From positions 4,216,001-4,280,000 of the forward strand of contig JBAGRP010000001.1 of NCBI GenBank assembly GCA_036924855.1: a stretch of 64,000 nucleotides of DNA, read 5' to 3'. Positions 17,782 to 26,277 of this stretch are shown piece by piece; position 1 is the stretch's first letter; each line of letters opens with the position of its first letter. Position numbers and translations under genes: made by a program. The stretch is from Nitrobacteraceae bacterium AZCC 2146. GTDB taxonomy: Bacteria > Pseudomonadota > Alphaproteobacteria > Rhizobiales > Xanthobacteraceae. The notes below the pieces were generated by a model. That model did not search any database. It worked only from the letters and a program-made list of their open reading frames with translations, and was not told the origin of the DNA.

Positions 17782-17799
17782 GTGACAACTGGATGACGG
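17782..17799 (-). promoter_or_regulatory. PHO box (PhoB binding site) upstream of pstS
   Basis: On the minus strand it reads CCGTCAT-CCAG-TTGTCAC, two seven-base direct repeats four bases apart, close to the CTGTCAT consensus. It lies in the phoR-pstS spacer and would make pstSCAB-phoU-phoB phosphate-responsive. Confidence 0.85.
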
Positions 17800-17825
17800 A
17801 GGCAAGCCATTGAAAAAACTTGGCT

Positions 17826-19124
17826 TTAAGCGACCGTCGGGGCTTTGACCTGGGGAAAAGCCGCCGTAAAAGTCGCGCCATTTTTGGGCACGCTTTCGAT
17901 CAAAAGCCGGCCGCGATGACGGTTAAGAATATGTTTCACCAGCGATAATCCGAGCCCGGTGCCGCCCTGCGCGCGGCTGTCGCCGACATCGACCCGGTAG
18001 AACCTTTCGGTAAGCCGCGGCAGGTGTTCCGGCGCGATGCCGGGCCCGAAATCGCGCACCGCGACACGCACCTCCGGCACGCCCTCAGCTGTTATCGCTG
18101 AGGTCAGCGACACCGCGACACGGCCACCGGACGCCCCGTATTTCAGCGCGTTCTCGATCAGGTTCTCGAACAGCCGCAGCAGCTCCTCACGGTCGCCGGC
18201 GATGGTCACCGGGGTCTCCGGCAGATCCATCTCGATCTTGACGTGGCGCTCGTCCGCCAGCGGCTCCAGCCCGTCGCCGACCTGGCGGATGATCGGCAGG
18301 ATGTCCACCAGCGTATCCGGCCGGACATGGGCGGAGAGTTCGACCCGCGACAGCGACAGCAAATCGTCGATCAGCCGCGCCATCCGCGTCGCCTGCGCGT
18401 GCATGATGCCGAGGAAGCGCTCGCGCGCCTTGGCGTCGTCCTTGGCCGGGCCCTGCAGCGTGTCGATGAAGCCGGACAGGGCCGCCAGCGGCGTGCGCAG
18501 TTCGTGGCTGGCATTGGCAACGAAATCGGCGCGCATTTCCTCGACCCGGCGCAGCGGCGTCTGGTCGTGGAAGGTCATCAGCATGCAGTAGTCGGTGCCG
18601 CCGAACGCGGTCGGCACCGACACCGGCGCAATCGTCAATTCCATCCAGCGATCGACCGGAACGTGGTCGAGATAGGTGGCGCGGCGGGGCTCGGTGGTGG
18701 CGATGGCCTCGCGCAGCGCAGTGATGATCTCGGGCGAGCGCAGCGCGAATTGCGCCAGTTCGTTCTTGCGCAAGGCCGGCGCCAGCTGCGCCGCGGCGGC
18801 GTTCAGATGGATGACGCGGCCGGCGCGGTCGAGCAGCACGGCGGGATCGGGCATGCCGGCGATGATGGCGCGCACCGCGGGCGCCTCGACCGGATTGACG
18901 CCGTGCACTTCCTCGCGCGAGGCCACCGCGTCATGCAGCCGCCATGGCACCAGAGCGGCACCGGCGATGCAGACGAAGGCGATGGCGGCGCGCGTCGGCG
19001 ACAGCTCACCGAACACCACGAGGGCAACCAGCGCCAGCCCTGCCACCAGCAGGACGATCGCGGAATGCCGCAACCGGTCGGGCCACGGCGAAAACATGGT
19101 CGGCGGGGAAGCTTCAACAGCCAT
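17826..19124 (-). CDS. phoR: Phosphate regulon sensor histidine kinase PhoR
   Basis: 432 residues. Two membrane helices near the N-terminus (about 21-38 and 45-60) lead into a PAS-like domain (AIIAGMPDPAVLLDRAGRVIHLN). Then come the HisKA phosphoacceptor His207 in NASHELRTPL and the HATPase blocks NLIENALKY, VRDFGPGI, RFYRVD and GGTGLGLSLVKHI. It phosphorylates PhoB under low phosphate. It is upstream of pstS, whose own PHO box lies in the gap, and 32 bases after the preceding membrane protein gene. Confidence 0.93.
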   Translation of the reverse strand: MAVEASPPTMFSPWPDRLRHSAIVLLVAGLALVALVVFGELSPTRAAIAFVCIAGAALVPWRLHDAVASREEVHGVNPVEAPAVRAIIAGMPDPAVLLDRAGRVIHLNAAAAQLAPALRKNELAQFALRSPEIITALREAIATTEPRRATYLDHVPVDRWMELTIAPVSVPTAFGGTDYCMLMTFHDQTPLRRVEEMRADFVANASHELRTPLAALSGFIDTLQGPAKDDAKARERFLGIMHAQATRMARLIDDLLSLSRVELSAHVRPDTLVDILPIIRQVGDGLEPLADERHVKIEMDLPETPVTIAGDREELLRLFENLIENALKYGASGGRVAVSLTSAITAEGVPEVRVAVRDFGPGIAPEHLPRLTERFYRVDVGDSRAQGGTGLGLSLVKHILNRHRGRLLIESVPKNGATFTAAFPQVKAPTVA

Positions 19125-19156
19125 CTGGCGGGTTCTCTTCCTGCTCCGGATTTGAA

Positions 19157-20215
19157 TCAGGCGCCGGAGCTGCCATGTTCTTTCAGGGGGCGACCGACGC
19201 CCGCCTGGGAATCGGACTCAAGCGACGCCGCGATCGCCTGCAGCCGTTTCGATCGCGCGCCGATGATAAGTTCCCGACACGTCAGCAGGATGACCGAGAT
19301 GAAGAACGGCGCAAGATAGTATAGCACACGGAACAGCAGCATGCCGGCCAGCAGCTCTTCCTTATCCATCTGCCACAGCCCGATCAGCATCGCGGCGTCA
19401 AACACGCCGAGCCCACCCGGCGAGTGGCTGGCAAAGCCAAGCAGCGTCGCCGAGACGAAGATGACCGCCACCACGACAAAGCCGAGATTGGGCTCGTCCG
19501 GCACCAGCATGTACATCGCCAGCGCGCAGAAGCCGAGATCGACGATGCCGATGACGATCTGCAGCAGAGTCAGCGGGCCGCCGGGCAGCACCACCGACCA
19601 CGGTCCGCGGCCGACGCAGCGCGGCTTCGTCCAGACCCACCCGACATAGCTGGCCAGACCGATCAGGATTCCGAAGGCAACAAGACGGTTGAGCCACGGC
19701 GGCAGCAGGTCGATCGCGCTGGCCGCTTCCGGATGATAGGCGATGCCCATGCCGAGCACTGCGGCGTTGCCGAGCCAGAAAGTGAGCCCGGCGAGGAAGC
19801 AGATCTTGGCGACATCGATCGCGTTGAGGCCCCACGCCGAGTAGATGCGATATCGCACCGCACCGCCGGTAAAGACGCTGGCGCCGACATTGTGGCCAAT
19901 CGCATAGCTGGAGAAGGCGGCAAGCGCGTTGATCCGGTAGGGGATGTGACCGTGGCCGATCGCCCGCACAGCGAACCAGTCATAGAACGTCAGGGTGAAA
20001 TAGCCGGCGGCCACCGAAAGCGCGGCCAGCCCGATCAGGCGCGGCTCGGTCGCCTTCATCGCCTCGTAAACGGCGTGGACGTTGATGTTCCGCAGCTTGT
20101 GGTAAAGCATGTAGCAAGCGAACGCGATCACCGCGACGCTGACCAGGACACCGAGTTTGTGCAGGATTTGCTTGTCGCGCAGAAACGAGATCGCCCTGCG
20201 TATGGCTTCCGGCAT
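19157..20215 (-). CDS. Lysylphosphatidylglycerol-synthase-type integral membrane protein (flippase domain only)
   Basis: 352 residues, about eight membrane helices. YAIGHNVGASVFTGGAVRYRIY and FASHSPGGLGVFDAAML are the hallmarks of the LPG_synthase_TM/UPF0104 family (the MprF flippase half). The cytosolic aminoacyl-transferase domain of full MprF is absent, so lipid lysinylation by this protein alone is unlikely. It may move or bind a lipid. It is on the same strand as phoR with a 32-base gap. Confidence 0.8.
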   Translation of the reverse strand: MPEAIRRAISFLRDKQILHKLGVLVSVAVIAFACYMLYHKLRNINVHAVYEAMKATEPRLIGLAALSVAAGYFTLTFYDWFAVRAIGHGHIPYRINALAAFSSYAIGHNVGASVFTGGAVRYRIYSAWGLNAIDVAKICFLAGLTFWLGNAAVLGMGIAYHPEAASAIDLLPPWLNRLVAFGILIGLASYVGWVWTKPRCVGRGPWSVVLPGGPLTLLQIVIGIVDLGFCALAMYMLVPDEPNLGFVVVAVIFVSATLLGFASHSPGGLGVFDAAMLIGLWQMDKEELLAGMLLFRVLYYLAPFFISVILLTCRELIIGARSKRLQAIAASLESDSQAGVGRPLKEHGSSGA

Positions 20216-20530
20216 TTAGACCTCGAATACGATCAACGACCAAGGGCAGTCAGGCAAACCTCGGCGTGACCGCCGTCTCGTGTCTTCAGGACAACCTGTC
20301 CTAGCGTGTTTTGCGGGAAAGTGGAATTCGTCGAACATGAACAAAAAACGCGCAGCATCAACATATTAGGTCAGGTTTAACAAACCAGAGGGGTGGTTTC
20401 CGCGGCACCTGCGGCAAAATGACGGACTTGCGAGCACCTCGCACGCCACAATGAAGCTTTCGTGACCGCACCCCGCCGATTTGGCGGCGAGACGCTGGCA
20501 AAGCCGCAATCGCAATGCCGTGGATACCCG
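20216..20530. other. 315-base spacer, no gene seen
   Basis: AT-richer than its surroundings around 20320-20400. It holds a short inverted repeat AGGACA-ACC-TGTCCT at 20288-20302. No coding region or terminator with a T run was found. Confidence 0.5.
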
Positions 20531-20827
20531 TCAAGCTGCCGGCACGTGGCGCGACACCACCCAGTCGCGCAGCCATGATCCGATCGCGCAGCCGACCAGA
20601 TAGAAGCCGAACAGCGCCAGGCCGAGATCGAGCCAGTAGCCGAACCGGCCGGGAACGAGCTTCGCGATCGCAATCCCGACCACCACGACGGCCAGCACCG
20701 ACAGCCGCTGTATCCACACCTTCGGCACCGGCGCACCACGATAGACCACCGCGATCCATCCCATGCAGAAACCGAGCACGAACGCGCCGAGCAGCCAGCC
20801 CCAGTGAAACATTGCCAGATAGGCCAT
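20531..20827 (-). CDS. Small membrane protein, unknown function
   Basis: 98 residues with three hydrophobic stretches (about 5-25, 41-57 and 66-85) and a C-terminal basic end (RDWVVSRHVP). Its start lies two bases after the stop of the upstream OmpA/BON gene, so the two are one operon. I do not recognise the family. The pairing recalls the arfA-arfB arrangement of mycobacteria, by layout only. Confidence 0.65.
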   Translation of the reverse strand: MAYLAMFHWGWLLGAFVLGFCMGWIAVVYRGAPVPKVWIQRLSVLAVVVVGIAIAKLVPGRFGYWLDLGLALFGFYLVGCAIGSWLRDWVVSRHVPAA

Positions 20828-20829
20828 CG

Positions 20830-22227
20830 TTATTGTCTCACCATGAATTCGATGCGGCGGTTCTGCAGCTTGCCCTCATCGGTGTCGTTGGCCGCGATCG
20901 GCTGGGTGCTGCCGTAACCAACGGTGCTGAAGCGGTCCGCCGGCAGGCCGGCCTTGACCAGATAGTCCTCGACCGCCTGGGCGCGCTTCTCCGACAGGGT
21001 CTGGTTGAAAGCGGCGTCGCCGTCGCCATCGGTATGTCCGGCGATCTCGATATTGGTCGTGGGGCAGCGCATCGCGGTCTCGATCAGGCGGTCGAGCAGG
21101 CCCGCCGAATCCGCATTGATGGAGGCGCTGGCGGTTTCGAACCTGATGCGGTTCTTGCTGAGATTCTGCGTAAACAGCTGCTGGCAGACCGTGGAATCCA
21201 CCGGTGCCGCGGCGGGCTTGACCGAGACTTCGGGCTTGGCCGTCCAGCCCGTCGGCAGATCCTTGGCCAGACCGGCGCGGATCTGGCCGGCGGCGGCCTC
21301 ATACAGCGCATCGCCGGACAACCGGACCTCGCGGTCGGAGACCACCAGCGTGCCGGTCGACAGCCGCGACAGCGCCCCCAGCGCCGATGTCACCGCCGCA
21401 GCGAAGCCGGACGGCGCGCCGATGCTGGCCTTGAGATTGTCGATGATCTTCTCATTGGTAAATTTGCGGCCGGCGGTTGCCACCAGCGCGGCGTGGACGT
21501 TGTTGTCGGGCACGTAGCCGCTCAGCGTCAACGTCACCGCAACAGGATCCTTGTTGGCCTGGAAAATATAGGGCGGCGCCTTGACCTCATTGGCCGCGAC
21601 CGCAAATCCCTCCGGCAGGTTCTTCAGCGCGGCGGCGATGGCTTCACGGCCGCCGAGATCGCGCGCCATGCCGGTCAGGCTGACGCCGGCGTCCGACATC
21701 ACGATCTTGCCGTCCCTCAGCTTGGCGACCTGGTCGAGCAACAGCAGGGCCGCGGCATCGAAGCGCGGCGGCGCACCGCGCGCCAGCCCCATCCGATCGA
21801 CCACTTCGGTGCCGCTGAGTGCGGCGCGGGCCGCCTCCGCGATGCGTGCCTTGCTGGCCGGCAGCGGCGCCGTGCCCCACAGCGTCACCCGGACGTTGTC
21901 GCGTTCAGCTACCCAGACGAACGGCTTGGCTTCGGCGACGAGGCGGGTTTCGTCGTTGACCAGCCGCACGCCGGGTGCCGCTTCCACCGAGGCCACCGCA
22001 CTGCGGCGACCGTCTTCGGAAAAGGCTTCGGCGGCGAAGCCGACATCGCGGCCGGCTACGGCGATCCGGGTTTTGTCGAGAATGGTGCTCTTCAGCGCCG
22101 CATTGCTGCGCGCCGCAATGTCCGCTTCCAGCGGAACTGTGCTAAACCAAGCGGCCGCCGCCCAAAGGATGGCGAGGGGGATGAGGCCTGGCCACCATTT
22201 GTTGCTCCACCTGAAAAGTCCGTGCAT
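20830..22227 (-). CDS. Inner-membrane-anchored OmpA-family protein with BON-like repeats
   Basis: 465 residues from ATG 22227 (AGGA about eight bases upstream; a longer frame begins only at a TTG). There is one membrane helix at about 12-33. Repeated BON-like units follow (LKSTILDKTRIAVAGRDVGF with GVRLVND; VTLWGTAPLP; VSLTGMARDL; VTLTLSGYVP; VRLSGDALY). The C-terminal OmpA peptidoglycan-binding domain has IEIAGHTDGDGDAAFNQTLSEKRA and NRRIEFMV. The domain order matches ArfA-like proteins. I infer a periplasmic cell-wall-binding protein. Confidence 0.82.
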   Translation of the reverse strand: MHGLFRWSNKWWPGLIPLAILWAAAAWFSTVPLEADIAARSNAALKSTILDKTRIAVAGRDVGFAAEAFSEDGRRSAVASVEAAPGVRLVNDETRLVAEAKPFVWVAERDNVRVTLWGTAPLPASKARIAEAARAALSGTEVVDRMGLARGAPPRFDAAALLLLDQVAKLRDGKIVMSDAGVSLTGMARDLGGREAIAAALKNLPEGFAVAANEVKAPPYIFQANKDPVAVTLTLSGYVPDNNVHAALVATAGRKFTNEKIIDNLKASIGAPSGFAAAVTSALGALSRLSTGTLVVSDREVRLSGDALYEAAAGQIRAGLAKDLPTGWTAKPEVSVKPAAAPVDSTVCQQLFTQNLSKNRIRFETASASINADSAGLLDRLIETAMRCPTTNIEIAGHTDGDGDAAFNQTLSEKRAQAVEDYLVKAGLPADRFSTVGYGSTQPIAANDTDEGKLQNRRIEFMVRQ

Positions 22228-22390
22228 TCGAAGTCCTGCGGGGTCTGGAAACAGAGAGAAAACAAACCCTTGCGGGACTGTCAAACTGAAATCACGGCAA
22301 ATCGCTGGTACGTCCGTGGGTATTGGAATAACGGTTTGTTCAACCGTTTCCGACTATTTCTGTGGGTAGCATCAATTGTTCGGCCATACG

Positions 22391-23443
22391 ATGAAGCAGA
22401 TTCGCAACACGATCATCCGCGCCGGGCTGGACGCTCTGTATTTCAGCGGGGCGCACCGCGTGTTGCGACCGATCTTCGGCGGCGTCGGCACCATCTTCAT
22501 GCTGCACCACGTCCGGCCGGCCCATGCCGGCCTGTTCCAGCCCAACCGTCACCTCGAAATCACGCCTGACTTCCTGCGCGCGACGCTGGCCTATATCCGT
22601 GCCTCCGGCATCGACATCGTGACACCGGACGAGGTGCAGCGGCGGCTGACGGAACAGGATTTCTCGCGGCGCTTCGCCTGCTTCACCTGCGATGACGGCT
22701 ACCGCGACAACCGCGATTTCGCGCTGCCGGCCATGCAGGACTTTGACGCGCCGTTCAGCGTCTATGTAACCAGCGATTTTGCCGACGGCATCGGCCGGCT
22801 GTGGTGGATCGCGCTGGAACGCGTGGTGGCGAAGGCAAACGCGATCGAGGCCCCGATCGACGGCCGGAGCGTCCGCCTCGACACCACGACCCAGGTCGGC
22901 AAGGAAATGGCGTTCGACCGGCTGCATGACTGGCTGCGTGGGCTGCCCGATCAGGACATCCGCCGCGAAGTGACGGCGCTGTGCGCCGCTCACGGCATCG
23001 ACGAAGACGCCATCAGCCGCGAACTCTGCATGTCATGGAACGAGCTGAAACCGTTCGCCGCCGAACCGCTGGTGACGATCGGCGCCCATTCCGTCAGCCA
23101 TGGCAATCTTGCCAAGCAGAGCGACGCGATGGCGACCCATGAACTGGCGACCAGCCGCGCACGGATCGAATCCGAACTGCAGCGCCCCATCGTCCACTTC
23201 GCTTATCCCTATGGCGACCGTGACGCTGCCGGCACCCGCGAATTCGCGCTGGCGCGGAAGGCCGGCTTCAAGACCGCGGTGACGACGCGGCCCGGGGTCA
23301 TTTTCTCCGACAATTCCGAACAGCTCACCGCTTTGCCACGGGTCTCGCTGAACGGCAACTATCAGGACACCCGCTATCTGCCGGTGCTGACCTCCGGCGC
23401 CGCCACCGCGATGTGGAACGGCTTTCGCCGCGGCGCGGCATAG
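22391..23443 (+). CDS. Polysaccharide deacetylase (NodB-homology) family protein
   Basis: 350 residues from ATG 22391. Motif 1 is TCDDGYRDN (the family TFDDG), motif 2 is GAHSVSHGNL with the H-x3-H metal ligands, and FAYPYGDRD is motif 3. There is no signal peptide, though the N-terminus contains GVGTIFMLHHVRP typical of envelope-linked deacetylases. Known chemistry: metal-dependent N-deacetylation of a glycan. The substrate is unknown. It is a single gene, divergent from the OmpA/BON operon. Confidence 0.83.
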   Translation: MKQIRNTIIRAGLDALYFSGAHRVLRPIFGGVGTIFMLHHVRPAHAGLFQPNRHLEITPDFLRATLAYIRASGIDIVTPDEVQRRLTEQDFSRRFACFTCDDGYRDNRDFALPAMQDFDAPFSVYVTSDFADGIGRLWWIALERVVAKANAIEAPIDGRSVRLDTTTQVGKEMAFDRLHDWLRGLPDQDIRREVTALCAAHGIDEDAISRELCMSWNELKPFAAEPLVTIGAHSVSHGNLAKQSDAMATHELATSRARIESELQRPIVHFAYPYGDRDAAGTREFALARKAGFKTAVTTRPGVIFSDNSEQLTALPRVSLNGNYQDTRYLPVLTSGAATAMWNGFRRGAA

Positions 23444-23486
23444 CTCACCCGATCCTGACGAGCCAGGACCATGCCGATCGCCGGTA

Positions 23487-24212
23487 TCAGACGGCTTTTG
23501 TCGTTCTGTCGTCCTCCGGCAGGAAATAGACGCCCGACATCGGATCGACCCAGCACAGGTGATCGTGGACCCGCTTCACGCCGGCCACATTCTCTGCCGC
23601 GACGACGATCGCCTGGCGAATATTCTCATCCGTGATGACGCCGCTGATATCGACGACGCCCTCGCGCACCAGAACGCTGAGCCCGACGGGCGTCCATTCC
23701 TGTTGACGGATCGTCGTCACGATGCGTCTTCGAATGAACTCGTCGCCGGCCGCCGGATCGGCAACGTCCCGAGAGGTATTCGCAACCGCCTGCACGAAGT
23801 TCTGCCGGCTCACAATGCCGACCAGTTTCCCGTCCCGCATGACCGGAACGCGTTTGATATGATGCTTGTCCATCGCGTCCACGATCTCCGATAGCGTCGC
23901 ATCTTCGGTGACCGTGTGAACGTCCCGGGTCATGATCTCATCGACCTTGCGCCCGGCCTCATGAACATATTCGAGCGCCTGCAGACTCGGGCCACGAACG
24001 AATTCGAGCCAGCGCGGCCGCTTGTGCTGTGTTCCCACTTCATGCCGGCGCAAAAAATCGCGTTCGGTCACGATACCAACCAAGGTACCCACCGCGTCTA
24101 CGACGGGCAGCCCGCTGACGTGATGTTCGATCATGAGCCCGGCCGCCTCGCTGATCGAGGCATCGGGCGCAACCGCAATAATTTTGCGGGTCATAATATG
24201 ATGAGCTCTCAT
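23487..24212 (-). CDS. CBS-domain pair plus BON domain protein
   Basis: 241 residues. CBS 1 covers about residues 7-60 (IMTRKIIAVAPDASISEAAGLM, GLPVVDAVGTLVGIVTERDFL), CBS 2 about 92-145 (IMTRDVHTVTEDATLSEIV, RVPVMRDGKLVGIVSRQNFV). A BON domain (about 155-220) has VREGVVDISGVITDE and VAGVKRVHDHL. CBS pairs bind adenosyl nucleotides; BON domains bind phospholipid surfaces. It is soluble and probably a sensor of energy state. No partner gene is adjacent. Confidence 0.85.
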   Translation of the reverse strand: MRAHHIMTRKIIAVAPDASISEAAGLMIEHHVSGLPVVDAVGTLVGIVTERDFLRRHEVGTQHKRPRWLEFVRGPSLQALEYVHEAGRKVDEIMTRDVHTVTEDATLSEIVDAMDKHHIKRVPVMRDGKLVGIVSRQNFVQAVANTSRDVADPAAGDEFIRRRIVTTIRQQEWTPVGLSVLVREGVVDISGVITDENIRQAIVVAAENVAGVKRVHDHLCWVDPMSGVYFLPEDDRTTKAV

Positions 24213-24378
24213 GAAACTCTCCCGTCTGGCTGAAGCCGGTTTGCTGGAGGAACCAACAGACAGAGCTTAGGGCGCCCGGTCTGATCGGCCTTGATCCAGC
24301 TCAACCAGGGCATTTGCCTGCCTTGACTCACCCACCTCCCGCCGCACACCATCGGCCCAACAAAAAACGGGAGGCACC

Positions 24379-25185
24379 ATGTTCAGGGATCTGTTCTCGC
24401 TCGCGGGCCGCGTCGCGCTGGTGACCGGCGGCTCGCGCGGCATCGGCAAGATGATCGCGGAGGGTTTTCTCAGCCAGGACGCCGCGAAGGTCTACATCAC
24501 CGCGCGCAAGGCCGGGCCGTGCGAAGCCACCGCGCAGGAATTGAGCGCGGAATATGCCGGCGAATGCATCGCGCTACCGATCGATATCTCGACCATGGCG
24601 GGCATCGAGATGCTCGCCATTGAAATCAAGAAGCGCGAACCGAAACTCGACATCCTTGTCAACAATGCCGGCGCGGCATGGGGCGCGGAGTTCGACGAAT
24701 TCCCGGAGAGCGGCTGGGACAAGGTGATGAACCTCAACGTCAAGACACCATTCTTTCTCACCAAGGCGCTGGCCGGACCGCTCCGCGCCGCGGCCACCGC
24801 CGAGAAGCCGGCAAAGGTCATCAACATTGCCTCGATCGACGGCATCTTCGTCAATCCGATGGAGACCTATTCCTATGCCGCCAGCAAATCCGGCCTGATC
24901 CACCTGACGCGGCGGATGGCGGTGCGGCTGATCAAGGACCACGTCGTGGTATCGGCGATCGCGCCGGGGCCGTTCAAGTCCGACATGAACAAGGCCGCCC
25001 GCGACAATGCCGACGAGGTTTCGACGCGGGTGCCCGCGGGACGCATCGGCACCGACGAGGACATGGCGGGCGCGGCGATCTATCTCGCCTCGCGCGCCGG
25101 AGACTACGTGGTTGGTGCGACCATCGCGGTCGATGGCGGCATCGTCTATGCCAATCCCGGCATCAAGGGCGATGGCTGGGATTGA
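24379..25185 (+). CDS. SDR-family NAD(P)-dependent oxidoreductase
   Basis: 268 residues with the classical short-chain dehydrogenase motifs: TGGSRGIG nucleotide loop at about 16-23, NNAGAAWG, catalytic Ser in NIASIDG and YSYAASK with the Tyr/Lys pair, and DGGIVYANPG at the end. GGSRG with a basic residue suggests NADP(H). The substrate cannot be told. Standalone, with a GGGAGG ribosome-binding site upstream. Confidence 0.88.
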   Translation: MFRDLFSLAGRVALVTGGSRGIGKMIAEGFLSQDAAKVYITARKAGPCEATAQELSAEYAGECIALPIDISTMAGIEMLAIEIKKREPKLDILVNNAGAAWGAEFDEFPESGWDKVMNLNVKTPFFLTKALAGPLRAAATAEKPAKVINIASIDGIFVNPMETYSYAASKSGLIHLTRRMAVRLIKDHVVVSAIAPGPFKSDMNKAARDNADEVSTRVPAGRIGTDEDMAGAAIYLASRAGDYVVGATIAVDGGIVYANPGIKGDGWD

Positions 25186-25214
25186 GTTGCATCGACGTTG
25201 GGGCACGCCACCAT

Positions 25215-25331
25215 CGTCACTGCGAGCTCGGCGCAAAGTTGACTCTTGCCAACTTTGCGCCGAGCGAAGCAGTCCAGAAAGCCGCAAGCGACGACTGGAT
25301 TGCCTCGTCGCAAGAGCTCCTCGCAATGACG
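25215..25331. repeat. Composite palindromic repeat, family A copy 2, with an inner 15-bp stem
   Basis: The outer arms are CGTCACTGCGAG and CTCGCAATGACG. Inside is a perfect stem: CTCGGCGCAAAGTTG (25227-25241) against its complement at 25250-25264, absent from copies 1 and 3. Confidence 0.75.
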
Positions 25332-25492
25332 ATGAGCCGGCTGCCGTTTAATCCAGCTTCGGTCATCGATTGAGCAATTTACCCGCAAATCAGCTTTTGC
25401 CTGCGCCTTAGGCAGCCTGCGAGAAATATCTAATCCATTGATAGTAATCGAAATTTAAGAACATCTCGACCGGCTATCGTCGTTGTACACAA

Positions 25493-25508
25493 TGGCACGC
25501 TGCTTGCT
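25493..25508 (+). promoter_or_regulatory. Sigma-54 (RpoN) promoter of the biuret operon
   Basis: TGGCAC (25493-25498), five bases, then TTGCT (25504-25508): an exact -24/-12 match (TGGCACG-N4-TTGCT). The expected start site is near 25519, about 33 bases before the first ATG at 25552. This implies NtrC-type nitrogen control. Confidence 0.85.
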
Positions 25509-25551
25509 TCGTTAACCCTGAGATGTCCATGGCTCGGGGGAGATTACGGCA

Positions 25552-26277
25552 ATGGCGGACTCAGTGCATACAATGGTAGTCGCCGCGGAGCCGGGTCCGA
25601 TCGAGGTCGATTGGGGTAGCACGGCGCTTCTCATCATCGATATGCAGCGCGACTTCATGGAGCCCGGCGGCTTCGGCGAGACGCTCGGCAACGACGTCTC
25701 GCAACTGGCCCGCGCCGTTCAACCGATCGCTGCGGTGCTGCAAGCGGCGCGCGAAACCGGCATGCTGGTGGTGCACACCCGCGAAGGCCACCTGCCCGAT
25801 CTCTCCGACGCGCCGCCGGCCAAGGTCGAGAGAGGCGCACCTTCCCTGAGGATCGGAGATCCCGGCCCGATGGGGCGCATTCTCATTCGCGGCGAGGCCG
25901 GCCACGACATCATTCCAGCTTTGTATCCGGTGGAAGGCGAGATCGTCATCGACAAGCCCGGCAAGGGCGCGTTCTACGCGACGTCGCTCGGCGCCGACCT
26001 CAAGGCGCGCGAGATCGACACGCTGCTGGTATGCGGCGTCACCACCGAGGTCTGCGTCAACACCACCGTGCGCGAGGCCAACGACCGCGGCTACCGCTGC
26101 ATCGTGCTGGCCGACGGCTGCGCCTCCTACTTTCCCGAATTTCACGAGATGGGCCTGAAGATGATCAAGGCCCAGGGCGGCATCTTCGGCTGGGTCAGCG
26201 ACTCCGCCGCGGTTCTTCAAGCACTGGAAAGCACACCGGAGACTTCAAACAAACTTGCAGCAGGAGCATCACGATGA
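25552..26277 (+). CDS. biuH: Isochorismatase-family cysteine hydrolase, probable biuret amidohydrolase
   Basis: 241 residues. The catalytic triad can be seen: Asp30 in [10 protein letters not shown], Lys135 in [10 protein letters not shown], and Cys168 in [11 protein letters not shown]. Their spacing (105 and 33 residues) is nearly that of Rhizobium BiuH (Asp36, Lys142, Cys175, as I recall them). BiuH splits biuret to allophanate and ammonia. The following permease and allophanate hydrolase support this over other isochorismatase-like amidases. The start has a GGGGGAG purine tract upstream. Expressed from the sigma-54 promoter. The next ATG overlaps the stop (ATGA). Confidence 0.82.
   Translation: MADSVHTMVVAAEPGPIEVDWGSTALLIIDMQRDFMEPGGFGETLGNDVSQLARAVQPIAAVLQAARETGMLVVHTREGHLPDLSDAPPAKVERGAPSLRIGDPGPMGRILIRGEAGHDIIPALYPVEGEIVIDKPGKGAFYATSLGADLKAREIDTLLVCGVTTEVCVNTTVREANDRGYRCIVLADGCASYFPEFHEMGLKMIKAQGGIFGWVSDSAAVLQALESTPETSNKLAAGASR

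Larger units (their letters stand above)
25186..25551. other. 366-base spacer with repeat and sigma-54 promoter
   Basis: It holds a family A palindromic repeat (25215-25331), then an AT-richer stretch, then the sigma-54 promoter at 25493-25508. CTGCGCC-TTA-GGCAGCC at 25401-25417 is a short palindrome placed where an enhancer would be expected. No gene is seen. Confidence 0.6.

Noticed and set aside
19157..20215. Full MprF lysyl-phosphatidylglycerol synthase
   Set aside because: The protein ends after the membrane domain; the aminoacyl-transferase domain is missing.
25401..25417. CTGCGCC-TTA-GGCAGCC as an NtrC enhancer
   Set aside because: It is well placed about 100 bases upstream of the predicted start, but its half-sites and spacing do not match the TGCACC-N5-GGTGCA consensus closely enough to call.
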